64,000 nt of DNA from Methylotenera mobilis 13. GTDB lineage: Bacteria; Pseudomonadota; Gammaproteobacteria; Burkholderiales; Methylophilaceae. Under the pieces are notes generated by a model. It had not been told where the DNA came from. It was given only the letters and a program-made list of their open reading frames with translations, and made no database searches. Position numbers and translations under genes: made by a program. Location: contig NZ_KB913035.1 in assembly GCF_000384255.1 (NCBI RefSeq), positions 719,362 through 783,361 on the forward strand, given 5' to 3'. The first letter of the stretch is position 1. Each line of letters opens with the position of its first letter. Shown piece after piece: positions 18,081 through 25,999 of the stretch.

Positions 18081-19563
18081 TGGACACCTTCCCGTCTATT
18101 TTAATCGGCCAAGTGAAATTGATGCTAGTACCACGATTACCATCAGACACGATGCTAGTTCGACCACCATAGGTTTCTATAATTTTTTTGACGAGCGCTA
18201 GCCCCATGCCACTTCCCTCAACTTCATCCCGAGGTCGCAATGTCTGAAACATAACAAATACACGGTTGTGATATGCGGGTGGAATGCCTGGGCCATCATC
18301 TGTTACGCTGAACTCGTAGTAGTCTTTATTTTTAACTTGCCATCCCAAGTGGATGTTGCCAGTTGAGCGGTCATGATGCTTGATTGCATTGGTAAAAAGA
18401 TTACGAAGCACTTGTTCTAATGGTGTTGCAAGTGTGGTGAAAACAGGGAGGTCGTCAGCGATAGTCAGTTTGAATCCATCGGGAGGCGTTTGCATCTCAA
18501 AAATATTTTGAGCCAGCATCCCAAGGTCTATTTGACTAATGCCCCCCTCTAGCCTGCCTGCGCGTGAATAAGCAAGTAAATCATCTAACAGGTGCTCCAT
18601 TCGTAGTAGTCGCCCGCGCAGTAAATCCATGTGGCTTGGGATAGACGTCGCATTTCCATTGCCTAGATCCTCCTCAATCCATTGTGATATTTGGAAGATA
18701 CCCCGTAATGGTGATTTAAGGTCGTGTGATGCAACATAGGCAAACGTTGCTAGCTCTTTGTTACTTCGCTCCAGCTCTTCATGATGTTCGGCAAGCTTTT
18801 CACTTGCTTTTACGCGCGCAGAAATGTCGGTAATGGCTGACAGCACTTTAATGCCGTCTTCTGTTTCAATCGGATTCAGGCCAACTTCTACTGGAAACTC
18901 ACTGCCATCCTTGTGGCGACCAAATAAGTCTCGACCAATACCCATTGCTCTTGGTTGTAAATCAGAAAAGAATGAAGCCCGATGTTGCGGGTGGTGATGC
19001 CGGAAACGTTCAGGAAGCAGGTAGTCAATGGATTGACCTAATAACTCCGCTCTACTATAGCCAAAGATTTTCTCTGCCTGTGTGTTCACCATTTCTATGA
19101 GGCCAGATTTATCCACCATGACCATGGCATTCGGTGCCGCTTCGACTACCAAGCGGAAGCGTTCTTCCATGCGTTTACGCGCTGAGATATCGGTAATGGC
19201 TGACAGCACTTTAATGCCGTCTTCTGTTTCAATAGGATTCAGGCCAACTTCTACTGGAAACTCGCTACCATCCTTGCGGCGACCGTACAAGTCACGTCCG
19301 ATGCCCATTGCTCTTGGCTGTAAGTCTGAAAAGAATGAAGCACGATGCTGTGGGTGGTGATGTCGGAAACGTTCAGGAAGCAGGCAGTCAATCGATTGCC
19401 CTAAGAGCTCAGCACGATTGTAGCCAAAGATTTTCTCAGCCTGCGTGTTCACCATTTCTATGAGGCCAGACTTACCGACCAAGACCATGGCATTAGGCGC
19501 CGCTTCGACTATCTGACGAAAGCGGTCATCCGTGCGCTTCATATCACGACTATCATTAGTCAT
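18052..19563 (-). CDS. PAS-PAS sensor histidine kinase
   Basis: 503 residues, no membrane segment, so a cytosolic sensor. Two PAS+PAC units (residues about 12-132 and 133-253) are about 90% identical, a recent internal duplication. A dimerisation/phospho-acceptor helix follows with A-S-H-D-L-K-S-P-L-R-G (His280), then a HATPase with N-A-I-K-H-H, D-D-G-P-G-I-P and G-S-G-M-G-L-A-L-V. It heads a three-gene operon with a Rcp1-like receiver and a REC-GGDEF-EAL protein. No cofactor-binding residue can be assigned to the PAS domains, so the stimulus (redox, light, ligand) is unknown. ATG start. Confidence 0.9.
   Translation of the reverse strand: MTNDSRDMKRTDDRFRQIVEAAPNAMVLVGKSGLIEMVNTQAEKIFGYNRAELLGQSIDCLLPERFRHHHPQHRASFFSDLQPRAMGIGRDLYGRRKDGSEFPVEVGLNPIETEDGIKVLSAITDISARKRMEERFRLVVEAAPNAMVMVDKSGLIEMVNTQAEKIFGYSRAELLGQSIDYLLPERFRHHHPQHRASFFSDLQPRAMGIGRDLFGRHKDGSEFPVEVGLNPIETEDGIKVLSAITDISARVKASEKLAEHHEELERSNKELATFAYVASHDLKSPLRGIFQISQWIEEDLGNGNATSIPSHMDLLRGRLLRMEHLLDDLLAYSRAGRLEGGISQIDLGMLAQNIFEMQTPPDGFKLTIADDLPVFTTLATPLEQVLRNLFTNAIKHHDRSTGNIHLGWQVKNKDYYEFSVTDDGPGIPPAYHNRVFVMFQTLRPRDEVEGSGMGLALVKKIIETYGGRTSIVSDGNRGTSINFTWPIKIDGKVSIANNAQAKL
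18811..19530 (-). repeat. tandem internal duplication of a PAS unit
   Basis: Two adjacent copies of about 360 bases inside the kinase gene (19168-19530 and 18811-19167). The proteins differ at roughly 13 of 121 positions and long stretches of DNA are nearly identical, for example around 18826-18910 and 19186-19270. High DNA identity including silent positions suggests a recent duplication or gene conversion. Confidence 0.85.
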
Positions 19564-20087
19564 GATATAGGCTTCGTTTTATTGTATTTGCTCACCAGAT
19601 TGCCACTCCTAAACCCCTACCAATGGTATGGGTTTTATTCATGTGAATCATAGGGTTATCATAAAACTTTATTCTTAAATAAGATATAAGATTTAATTGG
19701 ATACATCATTTTATTTAATTTTTTTTGATATCAAATATGGAATATATCTATATTCAATAGCAAGAGAATGTAGATAACAACACGCTCAATTTTAAGATTA
19801 AATCTAGCTTCTTAAGCCTAAATTAAGTAACGCAAAAAGCAAAAATATTGCTAGAGAGTAGGCTTTTGGAAAATTAAGCTGTTGCTAATGCAAAGCTCAT
19901 CTATTACATAGACGATAAAATCGTAAGTATTATGTAGTAACAAGACTGCGGGTATCACCCATGTGCGGCAATCTGGTTTCGGTAAGGGTGCATGTGTCTA
20001 AATTTTTCATGTGCCACTTAATTTAAGTCGGATCAAATCAGTTAATATGTGTCCCCACTACACTTGGCTTGTCTTAAAAGGAATGCA
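19564..20087 (+). other. 524-base intergenic region with potential structured leader
   Basis: The region separates the divergent kinase and the 5TMR-GGDEF-EAL gene. The half near the kinase is A+T-rich with no recognised site. From 19904 to 19940 a nested hairpin can form (TTACATA/TATGTAGTAA outside, ACGAT-AAA-ATCGT inside). Directly after come GGGT-ATC-ACCC (19950-19960), CACCC/GGGTG pairings to about 19990 and the palindrome ACTTAATTTAAGT (20016-20028). These may be the 5' leader RNA of the downstream gene. It does not match the c-di-GMP riboswitch consensus I know. No coding frame is convincing. Confidence 0.35.
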
Positions 20088-21974
20088 ATGTTTTTTATTG
20101 AGCTGATTCACAACACCGCTTTGCTCGTCGCGCTCACGGCCATTTATCAAATCACATTATCTCGCAATAAGAAAAATCAATTAACGCATACCTTACTATT
20201 TGGGGTTTTATTCGGCATTGCTGGTGTGATTGGCATGATGACGCCTGTTCAGTATGGTAATGGCGTGATTTTTGACGGACGATCAATTATTTTGTTTGTA
20301 GTTGGTATGTTCGGAGGTCCAATCTCGGCAATGATAAGTGCCGTGATTATTGGTGGGTTCAGAGTTTGGCTGGGTGGTGCTGGTATGTACGTGGGGGTGA
20401 CCGTCATTACGGTGGCCACATTAATTGGCGTTGCCTATTACTATTATCGAAAAAGCGTGGGTGGCTCATTAAAGGCTCTTCCGCTACTGGGCGCGGGGTT
20501 ACTGGTGCACGGCATTATGTTGCTACTGTTCTTATGTTTACCTGATGGCATTGGTCTTCAGGTTGATAAGGAATTGGGGCCAACCATCATGCTGTTTTAC
20601 CCAGTCGCAACAATGTTGGTTTGTTTGCTCTTTCAGGATTATGAAGAGAAGGAAGTGAGTCGCGGTGAGTTGCATCGATTGGCCTACTACGACTCTTTGA
20701 CTGGACTACCTAACCGCTCATTGCAGATTGACTGCCTGAATCAATCCTTATCACAATGTAAAAGTGGAGATTGCAAAGGTGCACTGATATTGCTCAATCT
20801 GGACCGCTTTAAAACGCTCAATGATGCGCGTGGGCATGCTGTTGGCGATATGTTGCTATGTTTAGTAGCAGACCGCCTCAAGCCTCTGATTGAGGCGGAG
20901 GGTGTGCTGGCAAGAATGTCTGCAGATGAATTTGCTGTGTTAATTAAAAACAATACAAGCCATCCCCTTGATATAGATGCTGCTGCACATCAGTTGGCAG
21001 ATAAGATTCAAATTGCTTTGAAGTTTCCCATTCAGCTAGGTGAAGATGAGATATCAGCTTCCAGTAGCATAGGCATTGCTACCTTTCCAATCAATACAGA
21101 AGATAAAGCTGGTGATGTGTTTCGTCGTGCAGATACGGCCATGCATCGAGCTAAGCAGAATGGTGGAAACCAGAGCATTATGTTTGAGCAGTCGATGGCA
21201 AGTGTGGCTGAGCAGCGCTTCAAAATCGAGCGTGAACTGCGTATGGCGATACCTGCTGGTGAGTTGATGCTCTATCTACAGTCGCAGGTGAATGCTGCTG
21301 GTATGGTTGTTGGTGCAGAGGCATTAGTGCGTTGGCAACACCCTGAACGAGGCTTAGTGCCCCCTTCTTTATTTATTCCTGTGGCCGAAGAGACTGATTT
21401 GATTGTAGATGTGGATGTTTGGGTGCTCACTCAAACTTGCCGAATCTTGGCTGGGCAAGATGTTTACAGTTTGCCGCTGAGAATTTCTGTCAATATTAGT
21501 CCAAGACATTTCCGCCAGCGTGGTTTTGTTGCCAGCATTAAAAAGATTCTTGCTGACACTGGCGCAGACCCAACACACTTAACGCTTGAGGTAACTGAGG
21601 GATTGGTGATTGATAATATTAGTGAAGTGATTTCTAAAATGACGGAACTTACTTTATTAGGGATTCATTTCTCGCTTGATGATTTTGGTACAGGATATTC
21701 TTCACTAAGTCATTTAAAGCGCCTTCCGATTCATGAATTAAAGATCGATAAAACCTTTGTTCAGGATGCGCCAACTGACCCAGATGATGCTGCTCTGGTT
21801 GAGTCTGTGTTGGCAATTGCTAAACACATGAAATTAAACGTGGTGGCTGAAGGTGTTGAAACTCAAGAGCAGGCTGAATTTTTGAATGCAAGAGCAGAGG
21901 TGATTCATCAAGGTTACTTATATAGTAAACCTGAGCCTTCAACAAGCTGGATTAAAAACCTAATTAAACCCTAA
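20088..21974 (+). CDS. 5TMR_LYT membrane sensor with degenerate GGDEF and EAL domain
   Basis: 628 residues. The N-terminal ~180 residues form several membrane helices matching the 5TM receptor of the LytS-YhcK type (G-x-I-F-D-G-R-S, F-G-G-P-I-S-A). The cyclase-like domain (about 200-355) has S-A-D-E-F (278-282) instead of G-G-D-E-F and lacks the RxxD inhibitory site, so it is probably inactive or regulatory. The phosphodiesterase domain has intact E-A-L (411-413) and D-D-F-G-T-G-Y-S-S. The likely role is c-di-GMP breakdown in response to a membrane signal. AAAAGGA six bases before the ATG at 20088 favours that start over a GTG 13 codons upstream. Confidence 0.88.
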   Translation: MFFIELIHNTALLVALTAIYQITLSRNKKNQLTHTLLFGVLFGIAGVIGMMTPVQYGNGVIFDGRSIILFVVGMFGGPISAMISAVIIGGFRVWLGGAGMYVGVTVITVATLIGVAYYYYRKSVGGSLKALPLLGAGLLVHGIMLLLFLCLPDGIGLQVDKELGPTIMLFYPVATMLVCLLFQDYEEKEVSRGELHRLAYYDSLTGLPNRSLQIDCLNQSLSQCKSGDCKGALILLNLDRFKTLNDARGHAVGDMLLCLVADRLKPLIEAEGVLARMSADEFAVLIKNNTSHPLDIDAAAHQLADKIQIALKFPIQLGEDEISASSSIGIATFPINTEDKAGDVFRRADTAMHRAKQNGGNQSIMFEQSMASVAEQRFKIERELRMAIPAGELMLYLQSQVNAAGMVVGAEALVRWQHPERGLVPPSLFIPVAEETDLIVDVDVWVLTQTCRILAGQDVYSLPLRISVNISPRHFRQRGFVASIKKILADTGADPTHLTLEVTEGLVIDNISEVISKMTELTLLGIHFSLDDFGTGYSSLSHLKRLPIHELKIDKTFVQDAPTDPDDAALVESVLAIAKHMKLNVVAEGVETQEQAEFLNARAEVIHQGYLYSKPEPSTSWIKNLIKP

Positions 21975-22123
21975 ATGTGGACTAAACCATCAAATATGGT
22001 GTTGATTTGTTGGAAAATCGCTCACATAAATAATGAACTGCCCTTAAAAGTAGGTTAAAAACTAAAAATAGTGCAGAATGTGTCTAGTTTTATATCTAGG
22101 TAAATGCCAGTGTTTGGCCATAT

Positions 22124-23440
22124 ATGAGTGGTAACTTATTTTTAGTTTTTGTCGCATTTCTTTTAGTAATTCTTAATGGGTTTTTTGTTGCGGCCGAATT
22201 CGGCCTGGTTAAGTTACGTAGTACCCGTGTACGAGCTATTGCCAAAAATTTAGGCTGGCGGGGACGTATGCTAGCCAAAGTGCACGGTAGTTTAGATGAG
22301 TATCTTTCAGCATGTCAGTTAGGCATTACCCTTGCCTCATTAGGACTAGGTTGGGTTGGTGAGCCAGCCTTTGCGGCGCTGATTGAGCCGGCATTGTCCC
22401 AAATTGGAATAACAAGTCAAAAATTGATTCACGGCATTGCCTTCGTCATTGCTTTTTTCACTATTTCATATCTACATATCGTTTTAGGTGAGTTGGTTCC
22501 TAAAACGTTAGCGATTCGCATGGCTGAGCGCGTTGGACTCTGGACGGCACCTGCGTTGTATGCTTTTTATTGGATTATGTTTCCAGCGATTTGGTTGCTC
22601 AACAAAAGTTCTGCTGTGGTGATTGCCACTTTAAAGCTGAAAGCTAAAGACGGGCATGATGCGCAGTATTCGCCTGAAGAGTTGAAGTTGATACTTAGAA
22701 GCTCCCGTCCTACAGAGCAATTTAACTCGACTGAGTGGAAAGTGATAGCGCAGGCTATTGATTTCAGAGCGCTTAAAGTATCAGACTTAATGCACCCATT
22801 CCAAGATGCTGCAGTATTGCTAGAAAGCGAGTCTTTTAAAACTAATTTAGCGCGTATTGCACAACATCGTTATAGTCGTTACCCATTTATAGCAAATGAT
22901 GGTCAAGTAAAGGGAATTGTTCATATTAAAGATCTCTTTATCGCATTAAGCAAGGATGTCAACTTTACTGACATACAAAGCTTACTGCGTCCTGTGAAGT
23001 TGGTTTCTCCAGATATTTTCGCCACGGAGTTGTTCCGTCAGCTCCAGCAAGGTGCGCCACATTTAACGATTGTTGCTTATGAAAATAACCCTCCGATTGG
23101 ATTTATTACCTTAGATAACTTGCTGACTGCATTGGTTGGCGATATTCGCGATGAGTTTAGGCAGTCGCAAAGTGAATGGACAAAGCTTGATGATGGATCG
23201 TTGTTAGGTAAAGGCACTATTCCCATTAATACCTTGGAGCGTACGCTGGGCATCGATATTGAGTCGGTAGAAGCTGATACTGTGGCAGGGTTGGTACTTT
23301 GGAAGCTTGCAGAGTTGCCTAAAGAGGGTCAGCGCATCGAGTTTGATCAGTTTGTTGTGGTAATCAAAAAAATGGCCGGTCCACGTATTGTGCTCGTAAG
23401 GGTTTACCCAAAAAGTGAGTCGCAACAATCAATCCATTAA
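22124..23440 (+). CDS. CNNM/CorB-type transporter, second paralogue
   Basis: 438 residues: CNNM/DUF21 membrane domain (about 1-180, with hydrophobic segments near 2-22, 58-85, 95-120 and 130-165), CBS pair (about 210-350) and a CorC/HlyC domain (about 355-435). The signature L-G-E-L-V-P-K-T-L-A-I occurs in the membrane part. Members are linked to divalent-cation efflux or resistance. It differs from the paralogue at the left edge, having the longer N-terminus seen in YfjD/YhdP-type proteins. It is a single gene with ATG start and weak ribosome site. Confidence 0.83.
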   Translation: MSGNLFLVFVAFLLVILNGFFVAAEFGLVKLRSTRVRAIAKNLGWRGRMLAKVHGSLDEYLSACQLGITLASLGLGWVGEPAFAALIEPALSQIGITSQKLIHGIAFVIAFFTISYLHIVLGELVPKTLAIRMAERVGLWTAPALYAFYWIMFPAIWLLNKSSAVVIATLKLKAKDGHDAQYSPEELKLILRSSRPTEQFNSTEWKVIAQAIDFRALKVSDLMHPFQDAAVLLESESFKTNLARIAQHRYSRYPFIANDGQVKGIVHIKDLFIALSKDVNFTDIQSLLRPVKLVSPDIFATELFRQLQQGAPHLTIVAYENNPPIGFITLDNLLTALVGDIRDEFRQSQSEWTKLDDGSLLGKGTIPINTLERTLGIDIESVEADTVAGLVLWKLAELPKEGQRIEFDQFVVVIKKMAGPRIVLVRVYPKSESQQSIH

Positions 23441-23473
23441 TCTACCTTAATGAGGTTTGGCATTTGCATCTTT

Positions 23474-24040
23474 TTAGCGTGACTTGGCGAAGTTAAACTT
23501 ACTCGCCACCTCTGCAATATTTTCACCAAAGAGTTTTGCTGTTTCTAGGTCACCGATATTCACTTCTGCTACGTCAGCATCTGAAGGGGTTTGCATCATT
23601 GCGCCAGCAAATGATCCTATATAGTTAACGTCATCCCGCTTTGCGGCTTTTGTGTTCGATGGCATTAACCCTGTGCCGACCCAAATCCCAGAGTGTTGCA
23701 TTGCTAATGTAATAAAGTAATGAATCGTTGAATGTTTATCACCGTTCATGCTGGCGGAGTTAGTAAAGCCACCGAATATTTTGTTTCTCCATTGCTGTGT
23801 AAACCAAGCTTTAGATGAGGCGTCGGCAAACTTCTTGAACTGCCAAGTGACTGTTCCCATGTAGGTGGGCGAGCCAAAAATAATGGCATCTGCCTGATGG
23901 AGCGTTTCCCATTCAGCATCTGTGATATTCCCTTCAGCGTCAATGCTAATTAACGTAGCGTTTGCTCCTTTGGCTACCGACTCTGCTTGTTTCATTGTGT
24001 GGCCATAGCCACTATAAAACACTACCGCTACTTTTGTCAT
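23474..24040 (-). CDS. flavodoxin-fold NAD(P)H:quinone oxidoreductase-like protein (WrbA-like)
   Basis: 188 residues with a flavodoxin fold. The FMN-phosphate loop is Y-S-G-Y-G-H-T (9-15) after a hydrophobic strand. G-S-P-T-Y-M-G-T (55-62) and G-G-F-T-N-S-A-S (90-97) form the isoalloxazine-binding loops, the pattern of WrbA-type quinone reductases. It probably performs two-electron reduction of quinones or other electrophiles. A strong AAGGAG precedes the ATG. It is the last of three overlapping genes (SDR, DUF2798, this one) controlled from a TetR intergenic region. Confidence 0.85.
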   Translation of the reverse strand: MTKVAVVFYSGYGHTMKQAESVAKGANATLISIDAEGNITDAEWETLHQADAIIFGSPTYMGTVTWQFKKFADASSKAWFTQQWRNKIFGGFTNSASMNGDKHSTIHYFITLAMQHSGIWVGTGLMPSNTKAAKRDDVNYIGSFAGAMMQTPSDADVAEVNIGDLETAKLFGENIAEVASKFNFAKSR

Positions 24041-24327
24041 TTCTTACTCCTTATTTTCAATCTATTTATTTTTTGCGCTTGCAAATCACGATTGATGGAT
24101 TGATTAACCAATTTATCCAAAATTTTATTAATTTGTGGCGCTATCACTAATATTGATATAAATACGATTGGCCATGCCGTAATAAACGATGAAAGCCATA
24201 TACTTAAAAAATTAATCATCGACTCCTGTCGAATATAAGTTATTGCTGCCGACACTGTGAGCGCTGTACTGAACGACATCAGTACAGCAAATATTAATCC
24301 TCTGTATTGGTTGGAAATGCTTACCAA
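24037..24327 (-). CDS. DUF2798-type small membrane protein
   Basis: 96 residues with two membrane helices (about 10-30 and 43-65) and a basic C-terminal tail rich in Lys, Arg and Asn. The pattern (polar start, F-x-x-x-M-S, then W-P-I-V-F) fits the DUF2798 family of unknown function. The start overlaps the SDR stop by 7 bases and its stop overlaps the flavodoxin-like start by 4, so the three genes are translationally coupled. The start is TTG and therefore uncertain. Confidence 0.75.
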   Translation of the reverse strand: MVSISNQYRGLIFAVLMSFSTALTVSAAITYIRQESMINFLSIWLSSFITAWPIVFISILVIAPQINKILDKLVNQSINRDLQAQKINRLKIRSKK

Positions 24328-25064
24328 GGTAAGGTGTCTCCCTCATGGAAAAAGCCGCCAGTAGGGCCATCATTAGGCAATGTAGCTAAGCGCACGGATG
24401 TTTTATAGCTGTCCTCGATTTCCATCGGTGCATTTGTGCCGCCTAGCGCTGTTTTAACCCAGCCAGGATGTGCCGAGTTAACTTTTATGCCGCTACCTTT
24501 CAACTCGCTTGCTAAGTGAATGGTATATGCGTTCAAGGCAGTTTTTGACGCATTGTAAGCAAATGCTTTTGCAGGATCTATTGGAGAGTTTTCCATGCTA
24601 TGCAAAGTTAATGAACCTAGGATGCTAGATAAATTAACGATTCGACCAGCATCTGATTTTTTAATTAAAGGTAATAGTTTTTGCGTTAATGAAATAACGG
24701 CAAATAAATTAGTATTGAATGTATGGTTAAGTGTCTCTTGGCTGATAGAGCTACTGGTGTTCTTACCCATAATACCTTCAAGAAGAATGCCGGCATTGTT
24801 AACTAAAATATCCAATTTTCCATATTGATTATTTAAGTAGTTAAATACTTCGTCATTCGTTGCCTGATCATCAGCATCGTAATGAACAATGTCAGCTTTA
24901 ATTCCTTGTGCTATCAGTGACTCTAAGGCTATTTGGCTTTTAGACACGCTTCGTACGCCCAACACAACAGTTATTCCTAACTCACCTAACTTTTTAGCAG
25001 TTTCAAAGCCAATACCACGATTTGCGCCTGTAATGAATGCAACTTTCCCTTGATGTGATGCCAT
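24321..25064 (-). CDS. short-chain dehydrogenase/reductase
   Basis: 247 residues, classical SDR. The NAD(P)-binding loop is T-G-A-N-R-G-I-G-F (13-21), followed by N-N-A-G (about 90), the catalytic Ser in N-L-S-S-I-L-G and the Y-N-A-S-K motif, then P-G-W-V-K-T. It resembles carbonyl reductases acting on reactive carbonyls. The ribosome site AAGGAAAA lies before the ATG. First gene of the operon; two TetR-type operators lie in the gap to the divergent regulator. The set SDR + flavodoxin reductase + TetR suggests an electrophile or quinone stress response. Confidence 0.88.
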   Translation of the reverse strand: MASHQGKVAFITGANRGIGFETAKKLGELGITVVLGVRSVSKSQIALESLIAQGIKADIVHYDADDQATNDEVFNYLNNQYGKLDILVNNAGILLEGIMGKNTSSSISQETLNHTFNTNLFAVISLTQKLLPLIKKSDAGRIVNLSSILGSLTLHSMENSPIDPAKAFAYNASKTALNAYTIHLASELKGSGIKVNSAHPGWVKTALGGTNAPMEIEDSYKTSVRLATLPNDGPTGGFFHEGDTLPW

Positions 25065-25082
25065 GATAATTTTCCTTGTTTA

Positions 25083-25108
25083 AATAATGTAATCCAAGTT
25101 ACATTATT
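25083..25108. promoter_or_regulatory. operator 1 in the TetR/SDR intergenic region
   Basis: Perfect 10-bp arms AATAATGTAA / TTACATTATT around TCCAAG, 19 bases upstream of the SDR start. Shares the core ATGTAATCCA-GTTA with operator 2. Likely bound by the divergent TetR protein. Confidence 0.75.
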
Positions 25109-25133
25109 TCATTCAATTTAACTCAAAGTCAAC

Positions 25134-25161
25134 AATAATATGTAATCCATGTTATATTATT
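25134..25161. promoter_or_regulatory. operator 2 in the TetR/SDR intergenic region
   Basis: Arms AATAATAT / ATATTATT with the inner core GTAATCCATGTT, closely matching operator 1. It lies 30 bases upstream of the tetR start, fitting autorepression. Confidence 0.75.
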
Positions 25162-25190
25162 TATAAATACGAAAGAGTAAAGGTAATAAA

Positions 25191-25805
25191 ATGGCGGTAG
25201 CAGGGCGTCCAAGAACGTTTAATAAAGATGAGGCTTTAACTAAAGCCATGTATGTTTTTTGGGAAAAAGGCTACGAAGGCACGACGATGGCTGACCTTAT
25301 TAACGCGATAGGGATGAAAGCCCCCAGCTTATATGCAGCATTTGGCAATAAAGACAGCATTTTTAAAGAAGTGGTATCTAACTACATGCCAATTGTTGTG
25401 AATGGCCAGCTTAAGGTGTTAAACACCACGCCAAACATAGCATTAGCGGTTGAAGGAGCACTGCAGGAGTGTCTTAAGCTATTTTCAAGCAATGAAAATC
25501 CAAACACTTGTTTAGTAATTACCTCTGCGATTAATACCTCACCAGAACATTCTGAACATGGAGAGCATCTAAAAGAACTCCGTATTGCATACAAGCAAGT
25601 TTGGGTAGATCGATTTATAAAGGCTAAGCATGACAATCAACTGAGTGAAGCGGCAGACCCCACTATATTAGCCGAGTACTTCACGACGCTCATACAGGGC
25701 ATGGCACTGAAAGCGAAAGATGGTGCTTCAAAGCAATCGTTAGAGGAGACTGCCAAGCTTGGGCTGAAATGCATGTATGGATATTGCAGGTCATTAACTA
25801 GTTGA
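25191..25805 (+). CDS. TetR/AcrR family transcriptional regulator
   Basis: 204 residues. An N-terminal TetR helix-turn-helix (about 10-55: F-W-E-K-G-Y-E-G-T-T-M-A-D-L followed by A-P-S-L-Y-A-A-F-G-N-K-D) is followed by an all-helical ligand domain. Cysteines at about residues 86, 105 and 196 could respond to electrophiles, though none is diagnostic. AAAGG sits before the ATG. Divergent from the SDR-DUF2798-flavodoxin operon with two shared palindromes between them, so it probably represses both directions until an inducer binds. Confidence 0.9.
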   Translation: MAVAGRPRTFNKDEALTKAMYVFWEKGYEGTTMADLINAIGMKAPSLYAAFGNKDSIFKEVVSNYMPIVVNGQLKVLNTTPNIALAVEGALQECLKLFSSNENPNTCLVITSAINTSPEHSEHGEHLKELRIAYKQVWVDRFIKAKHDNQLSEAADPTILAEYFTTLIQGMALKAKDGASKQSLEETAKLGLKCMYGYCRSLTS

Positions 25806-25999
25806 TGACATCATCAAAAATAAAAGTCATGTATTTGTGGTAATAGCTAACGCAATACACCTTAAATAACAATTTTTAGGATTAGAATTAATCTAGTGTT
25901 GTTGACAAAATATGACGGTCATCAAGACATATTGTTATGTAACAACATGGTATTACAATATAATTCTTCTAGCGTAGATTAGTAAGTGCTAAGGCAATA

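Noticed and set aside
19900-20048. GEMM c-di-GMP riboswitch upstream of a c-di-GMP gene
   Set aside because: Hairpins are present but the conserved GEMM sequence blocks are not visible.
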